Program-made: the position numbers and the translations under genes
Assembly: GCF_007830355.1 (NCBI RefSeq)
Contig: NZ_VLKO01000015.1
Coordinates: 1-41,878, forward strand
DNA length: 41,878 bases
Origin: Flavobacterium tiangeerense
GTDB lineage: Bacteria; Bacteroidota; Bacteroidia; Flavobacteriales; Flavobacteriaceae
Reading direction: 5' to 3'
Notes under the pieces: model-generated
Told to the model about the DNA's origin: nothing
Seen by the model: only the letters and a program-made list of their open reading frames with translations
Databases searched by the model: none
Shown here: piece by piece, positions 16,142-24,029 of the stretch
How positions within the stretch are numbered: position 1 is the stretch's first letter
How the letters are laid out: each line of letters opens with the position of its first letter

Positions 16142-16279
16142 TTAAGAAAGGTATTGGAAACATAGTACGTAGAAAAAAATTATGAATAAGACTAATAAGC
16201 ACAGGCCTATTTTTTTTAAAATATCCAAAGGGTTCATAGGTGTATTGTTAAAGCTGTTATTCCAAGTTTCATTTTTCAT
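16142..16279 (-). CDS. Possible small membrane protein (45 codons)
   Basis: The minus-strand ATG at 16277-16279 opens a 45-residue frame: a polar N-terminus (MKNETWNNSFNNTPMNPLD), a Lys pair, then one hydrophobic helix (about 24-41, rich in Leu, Ile and Phe). It ends 23 nt before the start of the DUF547-like gene, in the same direction. It is too short to judge by homology. It occupies much of the 315-nt gap between 16119 and 16433; the rest holds only the promoter of the next gene. Confidence 0.4.
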   Translation of the reverse strand: MKNETWNNSFNNTPMNPLDILKKIGLCLLVLFIIFFYVLCFQYLS

Positions 16280-16406
16280 GGTTCGTTTATTTAGTTATTG
16301 CAAGTTAAGTTTAAACCTATAAGTGAGTACGCGTATTAATACGTGTTTTTATTCTCTATATTTAAATTAAATAGTTAAAATTTTTAACCATAAGTAGCTT
16401 AGTTAC

Positions 16407-16414
16407 TATATTTG
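16407..16414 (+). promoter_or_regulatory. -7 element upstream of the AsnB-like exported protein
   Basis: TATATTTG is a perfect TAnnTTTG match, 19 nt before the start codon at 16434. A short AT-rich palindrome (GTTAAAATTTTTAAC) lies about 30 nt further upstream and could be an operator. Confidence 0.5.
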
Positions 16415-16433
16415 GATTATAAATAAATTAAAT

Positions 16434-17693
16434 ATGCAAAAACGTTTTATCATACTTGTATTATTCTTGTTTTCTGGTACCATGCAAGCTTCTTTTTTAT
16501 TGTTGCCTATGGATGAAACGGTTCAAAAAAATCATTTAAAAGCCTACGGAATTACGTTTTGGTGTCTAAATAAAAATTACAAAGCCAGCTGGTTGCTTAA
16601 TTATAGAGGCGGTTCTTTTTTGTTACCAGACGCTGATGAAATTAGAAAAGAATGTCAGATACGGGGAGTGAGTTTTGAAATTCTTTCAGATCAAGAGCAA
16701 GCCACTATTTTAAACGAGATTTCAAGTCCGTCACAAAATATGGAATCGGTGGTGCTTGAAAAAGCGCCTAAGATTGCAGTGTATACCCCAAAAGGAAAAC
16801 AACCTTGGGATGATGCTGTAACGCTTGTGTTAACTTATGCTGAGATTCCGTTTACGCCTATTTATGATGAAGAGGTTTTATCTGATCAATTATTGCTGTA
16901 TGATTGGTTGCATTTACACCACGAGGATTTTACAGGACAGTATGGTAAATTTTATAACGCATTTAAAAATGTGCCTTGGTATATCGAGCAAAAGAAAGAG
17001 TCTGAACTGCTTGCAACTAAATTAGGGTACACAAAAGTTTCACATCAAAAAGGAGCTGTTGCCAAAAAAATTAGAGATTTTGTTGTAGGTGGAGGTTTTA
17101 TGTTTGCTATGTGTTCTGCTACAGATAGTTTTGATATTGCATTGGCAGCAGATGGAGTTGATATTTGCGAGGCTATGTTTGATGGTGACGCTAGCGAAGG
17201 CAATTATCAAACCAAGATGAATTACAGCAGTTCATTTGCTTTTAAAGATTTTACATTAGAACGAAAACCAGAGGTATATGAATTCTCGGATATTGATATG
17301 ACGCCTAAACGCAGAATACCACCAGATAAAGATTATTTCACACTCATGGACTTTTCGGCAAAATGGGATCCCATTCCTAGTATGTTATGCCAGAATCATA
17401 CCCAGTTAATCAAGGGATTTATGGGACAAACGACAGCTTACGATGCAGGGTTGATAAAATCTAATGTTTTAGTCATGGGAAGCTGTGAGTTAAATGCAGA
17501 AGCTAGGTACATTCATGGTCAAAAAGGAAAAGGAATGTTTACCTTTTACGGAGGTCATGATCCTGAGGATTTTCAGCACCAAGTTGGTGATCCACCTACC
17601 GTTTTGGATTTACATCCAAATTCTCCTGGATACCGCCTGATATTGAACAACGTATTGTTTCCGGCTGCCAAAAAGAAAAAATTGAAAACGTAA
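16434..17693 (+). CDS. Exported protein of the family labelled 'asparagine synthetase B' in Flavobacteria
   Basis: A 419-residue protein with a signal peptide (about 1-19, ending MQASF). I recognise sequences of this type (ASFLLLPMDE, HLKAYGITFW, WLLNYRGGSFLLPD) as ones commonly labelled asparagine synthetase B in flavobacterial genomes. The label looks wrong: there is no N-terminal catalytic cysteine and no SGGxDS pyrophosphate loop, and the protein appears to be exported. Residues about 110-230 (KIAVYTPKGKQPWDDAVTLV, then GGGFMFAMCSATDSFD) look like a class-I glutamine-amidotransferase or ThuA-like flavodoxin fold. Function unknown. It faces the 3' end of cphA and shares a two-way terminator with it. 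Confidence 0.82.
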   Translation: MQKRFIILVLFLFSGTMQASFLLLPMDETVQKNHLKAYGITFWCLNKNYKASWLLNYRGGSFLLPDADEIRKECQIRGVSFEILSDQEQATILNEISSPSQNMESVVLEKAPKIAVYTPKGKQPWDDAVTLVLTYAEIPFTPIYDEEVLSDQLLLYDWLHLHHEDFTGQYGKFYNAFKNVPWYIEQKKESELLATKLGYTKVSHQKGAVAKKIRDFVVGGGFMFAMCSATDSFDIALAADGVDICEAMFDGDASEGNYQTKMNYSSSFAFKDFTLERKPEVYEFSDIDMTPKRRIPPDKDYFTLMDFSAKWDPIPSMLCQNHTQLIKGFMGQTTAYDAGLIKSNVLVMGSCELNAEARYIHGQKGKGMFTFYGGHDPEDFQHQVGDPPTVLDLHPNSPGYRLILNNVLFPAAKKKKLKT

Positions 17694-17709
17694 ATCGTAT
17701 TGAAAACAA

Positions 17710-17740
17710 AAAACCAGTCTTGTGAACTGGTTTTTCTGTT
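17710..17740. terminator. Bidirectional terminator between the AsnB-like gene and cphA
   Basis: AAAACCAGT (17710-17718) and ACTGGTTTT (17726-17734) form a 9-bp stem with a 7-nt loop, with a T-run after it and an A-run before it. It can stop transcription from both converging genes. Confidence 0.82.
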
Positions 17741-17744
17741 TTTT

Positions 17745-17839
17745 AGCCCTGATGGAAGTGGCATCTCCCGATTTTAAAAAACAAGGCTTTTTGCCGTAGT
17801 TTTTTAAGCGGGAATATAACGGACAGCAGGAATAGCTCC
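17745..17839 (+). repeat. Dispersed Flavobacterium-type intergenic repeat, second type
   Basis: It starts AGCCCTGATGGAAGTGGCAT and ends ACGGACAGCAGGAATAGCTCC. The centre is a hairpin: CCCG (17767-17770) with CGGG (17809-17812), and inside it TTAAAAAAC with GTTTTTTAA. I recall this pair of ends around a variable hairpin as very frequent in Flavobacterium. I see no gene in the 157-nt gap it occupies. Confidence 0.5.
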
Positions 17840-17850
17840 AAGAAAAAAAA

Positions 17851-20475
17851 CTAAAACGTCTCTTTTTCGTTTTCTTTGTCAAGGTATTCTTGCACTATTT
17901 CAATGGCATTAGTTACTACATCACTCAATGCGGTGATAAAACTGCCTTCTTCGGCGCAATTGATAGCGTGTTTTATGGCTTCAGTTTCTTTTGGAATAAT
18001 TTCGTAGGTAACATCTTTACCTGAGGTTTTAATACCTTCAAGAATTAAATTGATAATTTCTTCTTCGGTTCTTCCTCTTAAAAACTTTTCTTGTCTGATG
18101 ATAATGTGATCAAACATGCGTGCTGCAATGTGGGCACATTCTCTAATATCTTCATCTCTGCGATCTCCTACGCCTGCTATAATTCCTATTTTTTTGGATG
18201 CAGTTACGCTTTCCAAATAATCAGCAACCCCTTTATATCCTGATGCGTTGTGAGCAAAATCAATAAGCACTTTGAATTTTTTAAACTCGAAAATATTCAT
18301 GCGTCCAGGTGTTTGCGCTGCACTGGGAATAAAAGTTTTTAAGGATTGACTAATATCACCCGTTTTGAATCCCCATAAATAACTTGCTAGCGTTGCAGCA
18401 AGAACGTTTGCAATCATGAATTTAGCTTTTCCTCCTAATGTTAGCGGGACTAGTGTAGCTTTTTCTACTCTTATTTTCCATTCTCCTTTTTTGATGGTTA
18501 TAAAACCATTTTCATATACGGCTACTGTTTTTCCTTCAGCGCATTGTTTTTTTATGAATTCACTATTTTCATTTAAACTAAAGTAGGCTACATTGCACTG
18601 GAGTTCATTTGCAATTTTAATGCAATGTTCATCATCTCCATTTAAAACTGCCCAACCATTCTTTTTAACACTTCTAACCACAGTTGCTTTTACTCTGGCA
18701 AGATCACTCAGGGTGTGTATGTCACTTAAACCTAAGTGGTCTTCTTGAATATTTGTGATTACCCCAATATCGCAAAGGCTAAATCCTAGTCCAGATCTCA
18801 GGATTCCGCCACGTGCTGTTTCTAGCACTGCAAATTCTACAGTAGGGTCTCTCAAGATATACTCGGCGCTTAATGGTCCTGTTGTATCACCTTTTTCCAT
18901 CATGTGGTTTTGCACATAAATACCATCAGATGTGGTAAAACCAACTTTGAAACCATTATTTTTAACAATATGTGCAAGTAGTCGGGTAGTGGTCGTTTTA
19001 CCATTTGTTCCTGTCACCGCAATAATAGGAATTCTACATGATTTTCCGGGAGGATAGAGCATGTCAATCACTGGAGCGGCAACGTTTCTTGGTAAGCCTT
19101 CTGAGGGAGCCAAATGCATTCTAAAACCCGGTGCTGCATTAACCTCAAGAATGACTCCGCCATTTTCTTTTAAAGGTTGTGTTAAATTCTCGGCCATGAT
19201 GTCAACTCCGCATACATCAAGTCCTATTACTCTAGAGATACGCTCTGCTAGAAAAATATTTTCAGGATGCATCATATCAGTCACATCAACTGATGTGCCT
19301 CCGGTACTTAAATTTGCAGTTGATTTTAAAAATACCGTTTCACCATTGTTAGGAACGGTTTCAAGCGTATAGTTTAGTTTTTCTAGTAAATCTTCGGTAT
19401 CGCGGTCAACATCAATTTGTGTCAATACATTTTCATGACCGTAGCCTCTCCTTGGATCTAAGTTAGTAGTATATATTAATTGTTGAATGGTATCAACGCC
19501 ATTACCTACAACATGAGCTGGGACTCTTTTTGCTGCTGCTACTAGTTTGTTATCAATTACAAGAACTCTAAAATCAAAACCTGTAATGAATTTTTCTACA
19601 ATCACTCGTTTGCCATAGGTTTGAGCAAATGCAAGTCCTGATACAGCATCTTCCCAATTGGTTACGTTTATGGAAGCGCCTTTTCCGTGGTTTCCTCCCA
19701 ATGGTTTAAGCACAATAGGATAGCCTATTTTTTTGATCACATCGGCTAAGCTTTCTTCATCAACACAAATACTTCCGCTGGCTACAGGAATAGAAGCATT
19801 CTCTAGCATTTTTTTTGTTTGTTCTTTGTTGCAAGCGATGTCAACCGCTATGCTACTTGTTTTACAGGTAATTGTAGCTTGAAAGCGCATTTGATTTATG
19901 CCATATCCTAATTGTACTAATGAGTTAGTTCCAAGACGTATCCATGGAATATCACGCGAAACGGCCTCATCTACTATACTACCTGTACTTGGTCCTAACC
20001 TAACGCGTTCTCTGATTTCACGCATTTTTTGCAAGTCGGCATCAATATCATATTCTTTACCAGCAATTAAGGCTTCGGCAATTGCAACGGAAGCTTCGGC
20101 AGCAAATAAACCTACATTTTCTTCAGTGTAACTAAAAACAACATTGTAAGTTCCTGGAGTTTTAGTTTCTCTGGTTCTACCAAAACCAGTTTCCATTCCA
20201 GCTAAAGTTTGAATTTCGAGCGCAATGTGTTCAATTACATGTCCCATCCATGTACCTCGATCTACCCTTGAGAAAAATCCACCTCTGCAACCTTCGGAGC
20301 ATCTATGTTCTATCATGCTGGGCAACATAGCTTCTATTCTTTCCCTAAAACCTTCGATTTTATTGGTAGGAAATTGCTCCATTTCCTCCAAATCCAATCG
20401 CATTTGGATTAATTTTTTTCGTTGAATACTCCAAATATTCGGTCCACGTAGGGCTTGTATTTTAATAATTTTCAT
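17851..20475 (-). CDS. cphA: Cyanophycin synthetase
   Basis: An 874-residue CphA, full family length. It polymerises L-Asp and L-Arg with ATP into cyanophycin, a nitrogen and carbon reserve. Three parts are visible. The N-terminal domain (1-160) includes HRCSEGCRGGFFSRV. The ATP-grasp domain (about 215-475) has KPLGGNHGKGASI (257-269) and LEVNAAPGFRMH (443-454). The Mur-ligase-like domain (about 480-870) has the P-loop GTNGKTTT (489-496), ITNIQEDHLG and a C-terminal VLIDFAHNASGY. The start MKIIKIQALRGPNIWS is typical. It is transcribed divergently from cphB across a 240-nt gap. Confidence 0.96.
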   Translation of the reverse strand: MKIIKIQALRGPNIWSIQRKKLIQMRLDLEEMEQFPTNKIEGFRERIEAMLPSMIEHRCSEGCRGGFFSRVDRGTWMGHVIEHIALEIQTLAGMETGFGRTRETKTPGTYNVVFSYTEENVGLFAAEASVAIAEALIAGKEYDIDADLQKMREIRERVRLGPSTGSIVDEAVSRDIPWIRLGTNSLVQLGYGINQMRFQATITCKTSSIAVDIACNKEQTKKMLENASIPVASGSICVDEESLADVIKKIGYPIVLKPLGGNHGKGASINVTNWEDAVSGLAFAQTYGKRVIVEKFITGFDFRVLVIDNKLVAAAKRVPAHVVGNGVDTIQQLIYTTNLDPRRGYGHENVLTQIDVDRDTEDLLEKLNYTLETVPNNGETVFLKSTANLSTGGTSVDVTDMMHPENIFLAERISRVIGLDVCGVDIMAENLTQPLKENGGVILEVNAAPGFRMHLAPSEGLPRNVAAPVIDMLYPPGKSCRIPIIAVTGTNGKTTTTRLLAHIVKNNGFKVGFTTSDGIYVQNHMMEKGDTTGPLSAEYILRDPTVEFAVLETARGGILRSGLGFSLCDIGVITNIQEDHLGLSDIHTLSDLARVKATVVRSVKKNGWAVLNGDDEHCIKIANELQCNVAYFSLNENSEFIKKQCAEGKTVAVYENGFITIKKGEWKIRVEKATLVPLTLGGKAKFMIANVLAATLASYLWGFKTGDISQSLKTFIPSAAQTPGRMNIFEFKKFKVLIDFAHNASGYKGVADYLESVTASKKIGIIAGVGDRRDEDIRECAHIAARMFDHIIIRQEKFLRGRTEEEIINLILEGIKTSGKDVTYEIIPKETEAIKHAINCAEEGSFITALSDVVTNAIEIVQEYLDKENEKETF

Positions 20476-20703
20476 AAAAGCAAAATGATTTTTTTAAGTG
20501 AAAGCCAAACAGATATTTCTATTTTTGAATTCGATATTTGAAGTATTTTTCAAAACCAATGCATCAAAAAATAAAAAAAAGAAAGCATTTTACTAATGTA
20601 GCCATTTTTGATATGAAATAAAAAATTTTATGCAATAATATACTCCAAACTGTATTTTTTTTAAATAAACGCCCTTGTAAATGGTACTTTTTAAGTTTTT
20701 AGT

Positions 20704-20711
20704 TATTTTTG
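20704..20711 (+). promoter_or_regulatory. -7 element just before cphB
   Basis: TATTTTTG, a perfect TAnnTTTG match, ends 4 nt before the cphB start codon. Transcription from it would give a leaderless or nearly leaderless mRNA. No good -33 TTTG is seen at the normal distance. Confidence 0.5.
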
Positions 20712-20715
20712 CCAA

Positions 20716-21588
20716 ATGAATATACTTGGAAAACTGATAATTATAGGTGGTGCTGTAGACAAAGGAAGTTTTACAGAAACTGATTTAGATAAAAATGCGA
20801 ATACCAATTTAAATTTTTTTGAAACTGGAATTTTAAAAAGAATTCTGAACGAATCAAAGTATAAAGAGGAATCTAGAATAGAGATTGTTACAACGGCATC
20901 TGTAATTCCGCGTGAAATTGGTCCCGAATATGTAAAGGCATTTACGTATTTAAATGCAAAGAACGTAGATATACTGACCATTGAAAGAAGAGAGCAAGCA
21001 GCTGATCTGGAAGTTTTGGCACGATTAAAGGCGGCTGATATTGTAATGTTTACAGGAGGTGATCAATTAAGATTGAGTTCTATTTTGGGCGGAACTCCTT
21101 TTCACGATATGTTGCTTGATAAATATCATAATGAAGAGTTTATTTATGCTGGAACATCAGCAGGTGCAGCAGCAGCTTCAAACAATATGATTTACCAAGG
21201 CAGTAGCTCTGAAGCTTTGTTGAAAGGAGAAGTAAAAATAGCGAGTGGTTTAGGACTTATTGATGGCGTTATTATTGACACGCATTTTGTTCAGCGCGGT
21301 CGTATTGGTCGATTATTTCAAGCAGTTGTGGGGAATCCAAGAGTTTTAGGAATAGGTCTTGGAGAAGATACGGGTTTGTTAATTACCAATAATAAAGAAA
21401 TGGAAGCCATCGGGTCTGGACTTGTAATTCTGGTGGACGGCCGAGAAATAAAAGATACTAATTTGACTAAAGTAGAATTGGGGCAACCCATTTCCATTTC
21501 GCATTTGGTCACACACGTAATGAGTAAGTTTGATACTTACAACTTGGATACACATAAAATGCACATTCAATCTTCGCATTATTTATAG
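20716..21588 (+). CDS. cphB: Cyanophycinase
   Basis: A 290-residue S51-family serine exopeptidase that releases beta-Asp-Arg dipeptides from cyanophycin. The nucleophile is S148 in AGTSAGAAAAS. FTGGDQLRL (112-120) and DTHFVQRGRIGRL (189-201) are the conserved substrate and catalytic segments. It has no signal peptide, so it acts in the cytoplasm on granules made by CphA. Its position between cphA (divergent) and iaaA (32 nt downstream) supports cyanophycinase over other S51 peptidases such as PepE. Confidence 0.95.
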   Translation: MNILGKLIIIGGAVDKGSFTETDLDKNANTNLNFFETGILKRILNESKYKEESRIEIVTTASVIPREIGPEYVKAFTYLNAKNVDILTIERREQAADLEVLARLKAADIVMFTGGDQLRLSSILGGTPFHDMLLDKYHNEEFIYAGTSAGAAAASNNMIYQGSSSEALLKGEVKIASGLGLIDGVIIDTHFVQRGRIGRLFQAVVGNPRVLGIGLGEDTGLLITNNKEMEAIGSGLVILVDGREIKDTNLTKVELGQPISISHLVTHVMSKFDTYNLDTHKMHIQSSHYL

Positions 21589-21619
21589 ATTTTTCAGACT
21601 TTAATTCTAGAACTCCATT

Positions 21620-22462
21620 ATGAAACTAATTATACACGGCGGTTTTTTTTCGGAATCATCAACTTCAGATGATACTAAAATTGCAAAACAGAAAGCACTT
21701 GAAGAAATAGTGATGCGATCTTATGAGTACTTAAAAACTCATACTGCTTCAGAAACGGTTGTTTATGCTGTAACCCAACTTGAAAATGATATTCTTTTTA
21801 ATGCAGGAACGGGTTCACAAATTCAAAGTGACGGAAAAATTAGGATGAGTGCTGCTCTTATGGATGGTGAAACCCAAAAAATGAGTGGTGTAATCAATAT
21901 AGAAGCTGTAAAAAATCCTATTGAGGTAGCGGCTCTATTAATGCAACAAGATGATCGAATTTTAGGAGGATCTGGAGCTACTAATTTTGCTAGAGCGAAT
22001 GGGTTTGAGTATTTTTCTACAGAAATTTCACAACGAAAACAAGAATTTGAAGCCAAATTAAAAGCTACCGGAACAGGAACTGTAGGATGTGTAGCATTAG
22101 ATAAAGATGGAAAAATAGCTGTAGCTACTTCTACTGGTGGTAAAGGTTTTGAAATCCCAGGTCGAATTTCAGATTCGGCAACTGTAGCAGGAAATTATGC
22201 CAATGCTTTTTGTGGCGTAAGCATGACAGGTGTAGGAGAAGATATTGTAAGTAATGCTACAGCTGTAAAAATTGTTACCCGAGTAACTGATGGAATGCAA
22301 CTGAAAGACGCTTTTGCTAAAACCTTCAATGAGTTATTACCCTATGATGGTTTTGCAGGTGCAATTGCAATAGATCACAACGGTACTATTTACCATCAAG
22401 ATTCACATCCTAGTATGGTTTATGCTAGTTTTGACGGAACTGAATTTCAGGTTTTTGAATAA
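21620..22462 (+). CDS. iaaA: Isoaspartyl peptidase / type III L-asparaginase
   Basis: A 280-residue N-terminal-nucleophile hydrolase precursor. Autocleavage should occur before T154 (GTGTVGCVALD), giving an alpha chain of 153 and a beta chain of 127 residues. GDI-like substrate motifs are replaced by SDSATVAGNYAN (about 185-196), and GVGEDI follows. The alpha chain is shorter than in E. coli IaaA (nucleophile at 179). Known enzymes of this family split isoaspartyl dipeptides, including the beta-Asp-Arg made by cyanophycinase, and L-asparagine. Being 31 nt downstream of cphB it likely completes cyanophycin breakdown to free Asp and Arg. Confidence 0.93.
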   Translation: MKLIIHGGFFSESSTSDDTKIAKQKALEEIVMRSYEYLKTHTASETVVYAVTQLENDILFNAGTGSQIQSDGKIRMSAALMDGETQKMSGVINIEAVKNPIEVAALLMQQDDRILGGSGATNFARANGFEYFSTEISQRKQEFEAKLKATGTGTVGCVALDKDGKIAVATSTGGKGFEIPGRISDSATVAGNYANAFCGVSMTGVGEDIVSNATAVKIVTRVTDGMQLKDAFAKTFNELLPYDGFAGAIAIDHNGTIYHQDSHPSMVYASFDGTEFQVFE

Positions 22463-22463
22463 A

Positions 22464-23267
22464 TTAAAGCACCTTGAATGACATCCAAATAGGAATGTGA
22501 TCAGATACTTTTCTAGCTTCTTCTAGTGAATTGAATTTATTGTAAAAATGAATTACTCCTGTATCTAAAAACGAAATTCGATTTGAATTGTAAAAGATAT
22601 TGTCAAATTCTGACGCCAAACAAGTATTGTTTTGACACTTCCTTTTCAAAGATGTTTTTTGGTTTTGTAACGCTGATTTATATCCTAATTTTTTTAGCGG
22701 GCCAAAAACAGAATGCGACTGCGGACAATTAAAATCACCTAAAAAAACCAAATTAAGAGTTGGATACAAATTAGGTAAAAACTTGAAATGTTTGATTTCC
22801 GTTTCGGGCTGTCTACTTTTTGTAATGGCGTGAAAATTTACTAATGTGAATTGTTTTTTATCAAATTCAAAAGTGGCGTAATACGGTTCTCTATCTATTT
22901 CTAGATGGTATTTTTTTTCTAACCAAGGAGTTCCAATAAGTTTTACTCTGCTTGTTTTCCATAAAAAAGCATATCGCTCTGTTTTATAAGCGCTACTGGA
23001 GGTAGGATTGCTGATGGAGTAATCCCATTTAGATCCTTTTCTATTTAACGCATCTGCTAGCCGTGCCACTGCTTGCGCACCACCGTAACCCGCAACTACT
23101 TCTTGTATGGCAATAATATCATAGTCTCGTGTAGTTTGTGCAATAAAATCGATAGTTTCATTGCTCTTTGATTTACCAAGATTTTCAATATTCCAAGAAA
23201 TAACTTTGACTTGTCCAGTTAAAGACAACTGAACAAGTAAGAGTAAAAATAAAAAAAATGATTTCAA
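22464..23267 (-). CDS. Secreted endonuclease/exonuclease/phosphatase family protein
   Basis: A 267-residue protein with a signal peptide (about 1-18, LSLTGQ). The EEP fold is marked by SWNIENLG (start), IAIQEVV with the metal-binding Glu, FLGDFNCP and the terminal SDHIPIWM with catalytic Asp-His. NFHAITKS supplies a further His. Such secreted enzymes in Bacteroidota often degrade extracellular DNA or dephosphorylate lipids or sugars. The substrate cannot be set here. The gene is convergent with iaaA, with one base between the stops and no visible terminator. Confidence 0.9.
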   Translation of the reverse strand: MKSFFLFLLLLVQLSLTGQVKVISWNIENLGKSKSNETIDFIAQTTRDYDIIAIQEVVAGYGGAQAVARLADALNRKGSKWDYSISNPTSSSAYKTERYAFLWKTSRVKLIGTPWLEKKYHLEIDREPYYATFEFDKKQFTLVNFHAITKSRQPETEIKHFKFLPNLYPTLNLVFLGDFNCPQSHSVFGPLKKLGYKSALQNQKTSLKRKCQNNTCLASEFDNIFYNSNRISFLDTGVIHFYNKFNSLEEARKVSDHIPIWMSFKVL

Positions 23268-23339
23268 CGGTAAGTGTATAAAAAGGATAAAAATCTTCGC
23301 AATTCTTAGTTTAGAATATCTTTTTTGGTTAACTGTATT

Positions 23340-23867
23340 TTAAAAAGGATCAGCAGTAACTCTAAATCTCATATTAGCTTTTACAGTAATATCCTGAGTC
23401 AAGGTTTCTTTTACAACAGCTCTTGTTCTAATAGTATACGATGGAGCTTTAACGTATTTGTCAAGTTTTGCCGAAGTACACGTCAGGTTCAAAGTAGTGG
23501 CAGTTGAATTAATGTCTTCTAAAAATGCTAATTCAATCTCGTCATTTGCATCTGTTGAAATAAACAATCGTATTGATTTTAGAAAACTAAATGATTTATT
23601 GCTAGGGTTAGTAATCGTTAATTTCAAATCCGTAATTTTCACATCCTTAACTAAATCGGCCTTCGTATTATTGTTTTCAAATGTGGCACTTGAATTTGTC
23701 GTGACATCAGGAGTGATAATTGTAAAAGCTGTCCCAACAGGAAAAGCACTATCAATTTGTATACTTGTTTCATTTTCAATGTTAAAAGTGAGTAAATCAT
23801 CAATTACATTGCAAGAAGTCGCAATCAATAACAATACAGCTATGGCTAAAGAAATTTTTGTTTTCAT
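23340..23867 (-). CDS. Lipoprotein, hypothetical
   Basis: A 175-residue lipoprotein with a classical signal and lipobox Cys19 (LLLIATSC). The mature part is Thr/Ser/Asn-rich and likely all beta (for example LKLTITNPSNKSFSFLKSI, then DEIELAFLEDI). I recognise no family. The start at 23867 was chosen over an upstream in-frame ATG (23987), because only this one puts the lipoprotein signal at the N-terminus. It is upstream of the secreted EEP-family gene on the same strand, separated by 72 nt. Confidence 0.82.
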   Translation of the reverse strand: MKTKISLAIAVLLLIATSCNVIDDLLTFNIENETSIQIDSAFPVGTAFTIITPDVTTNSSATFENNNTKADLVKDVKITDLKLTITNPSNKSFSFLKSIRLFISTDANDEIELAFLEDINSTATTLNLTCTSAKLDKYVKAPSYTIRTRAVVKETLTQDITVKANMRFRVTADPF

Positions 23868-24018
23868 AATTACATTTTGTGAATTTATTTTTGGGATGTA
23901 CGCAAATTTCTGTAGTATGGATTTTAGAAATTTTAAGTTTACAAGTTGAGAATGGCATTGTAAGCAAATTAAATGAATATTTTTCAAAATTCAATTTTTC
24001 AATTCAAAATATAAAAAG

Positions 24019-24026
24019 TATTTTTG
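24019..24026 (+). promoter_or_regulatory. -7 element just before guaA
   Basis: TATTTTTG is a perfect TAnnTTTG match that ends 3 nt before the guaA ATG at 24030. This implies a leaderless or nearly leaderless transcript. Confidence 0.5.
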
Positions 24027-24029
24027 CGC

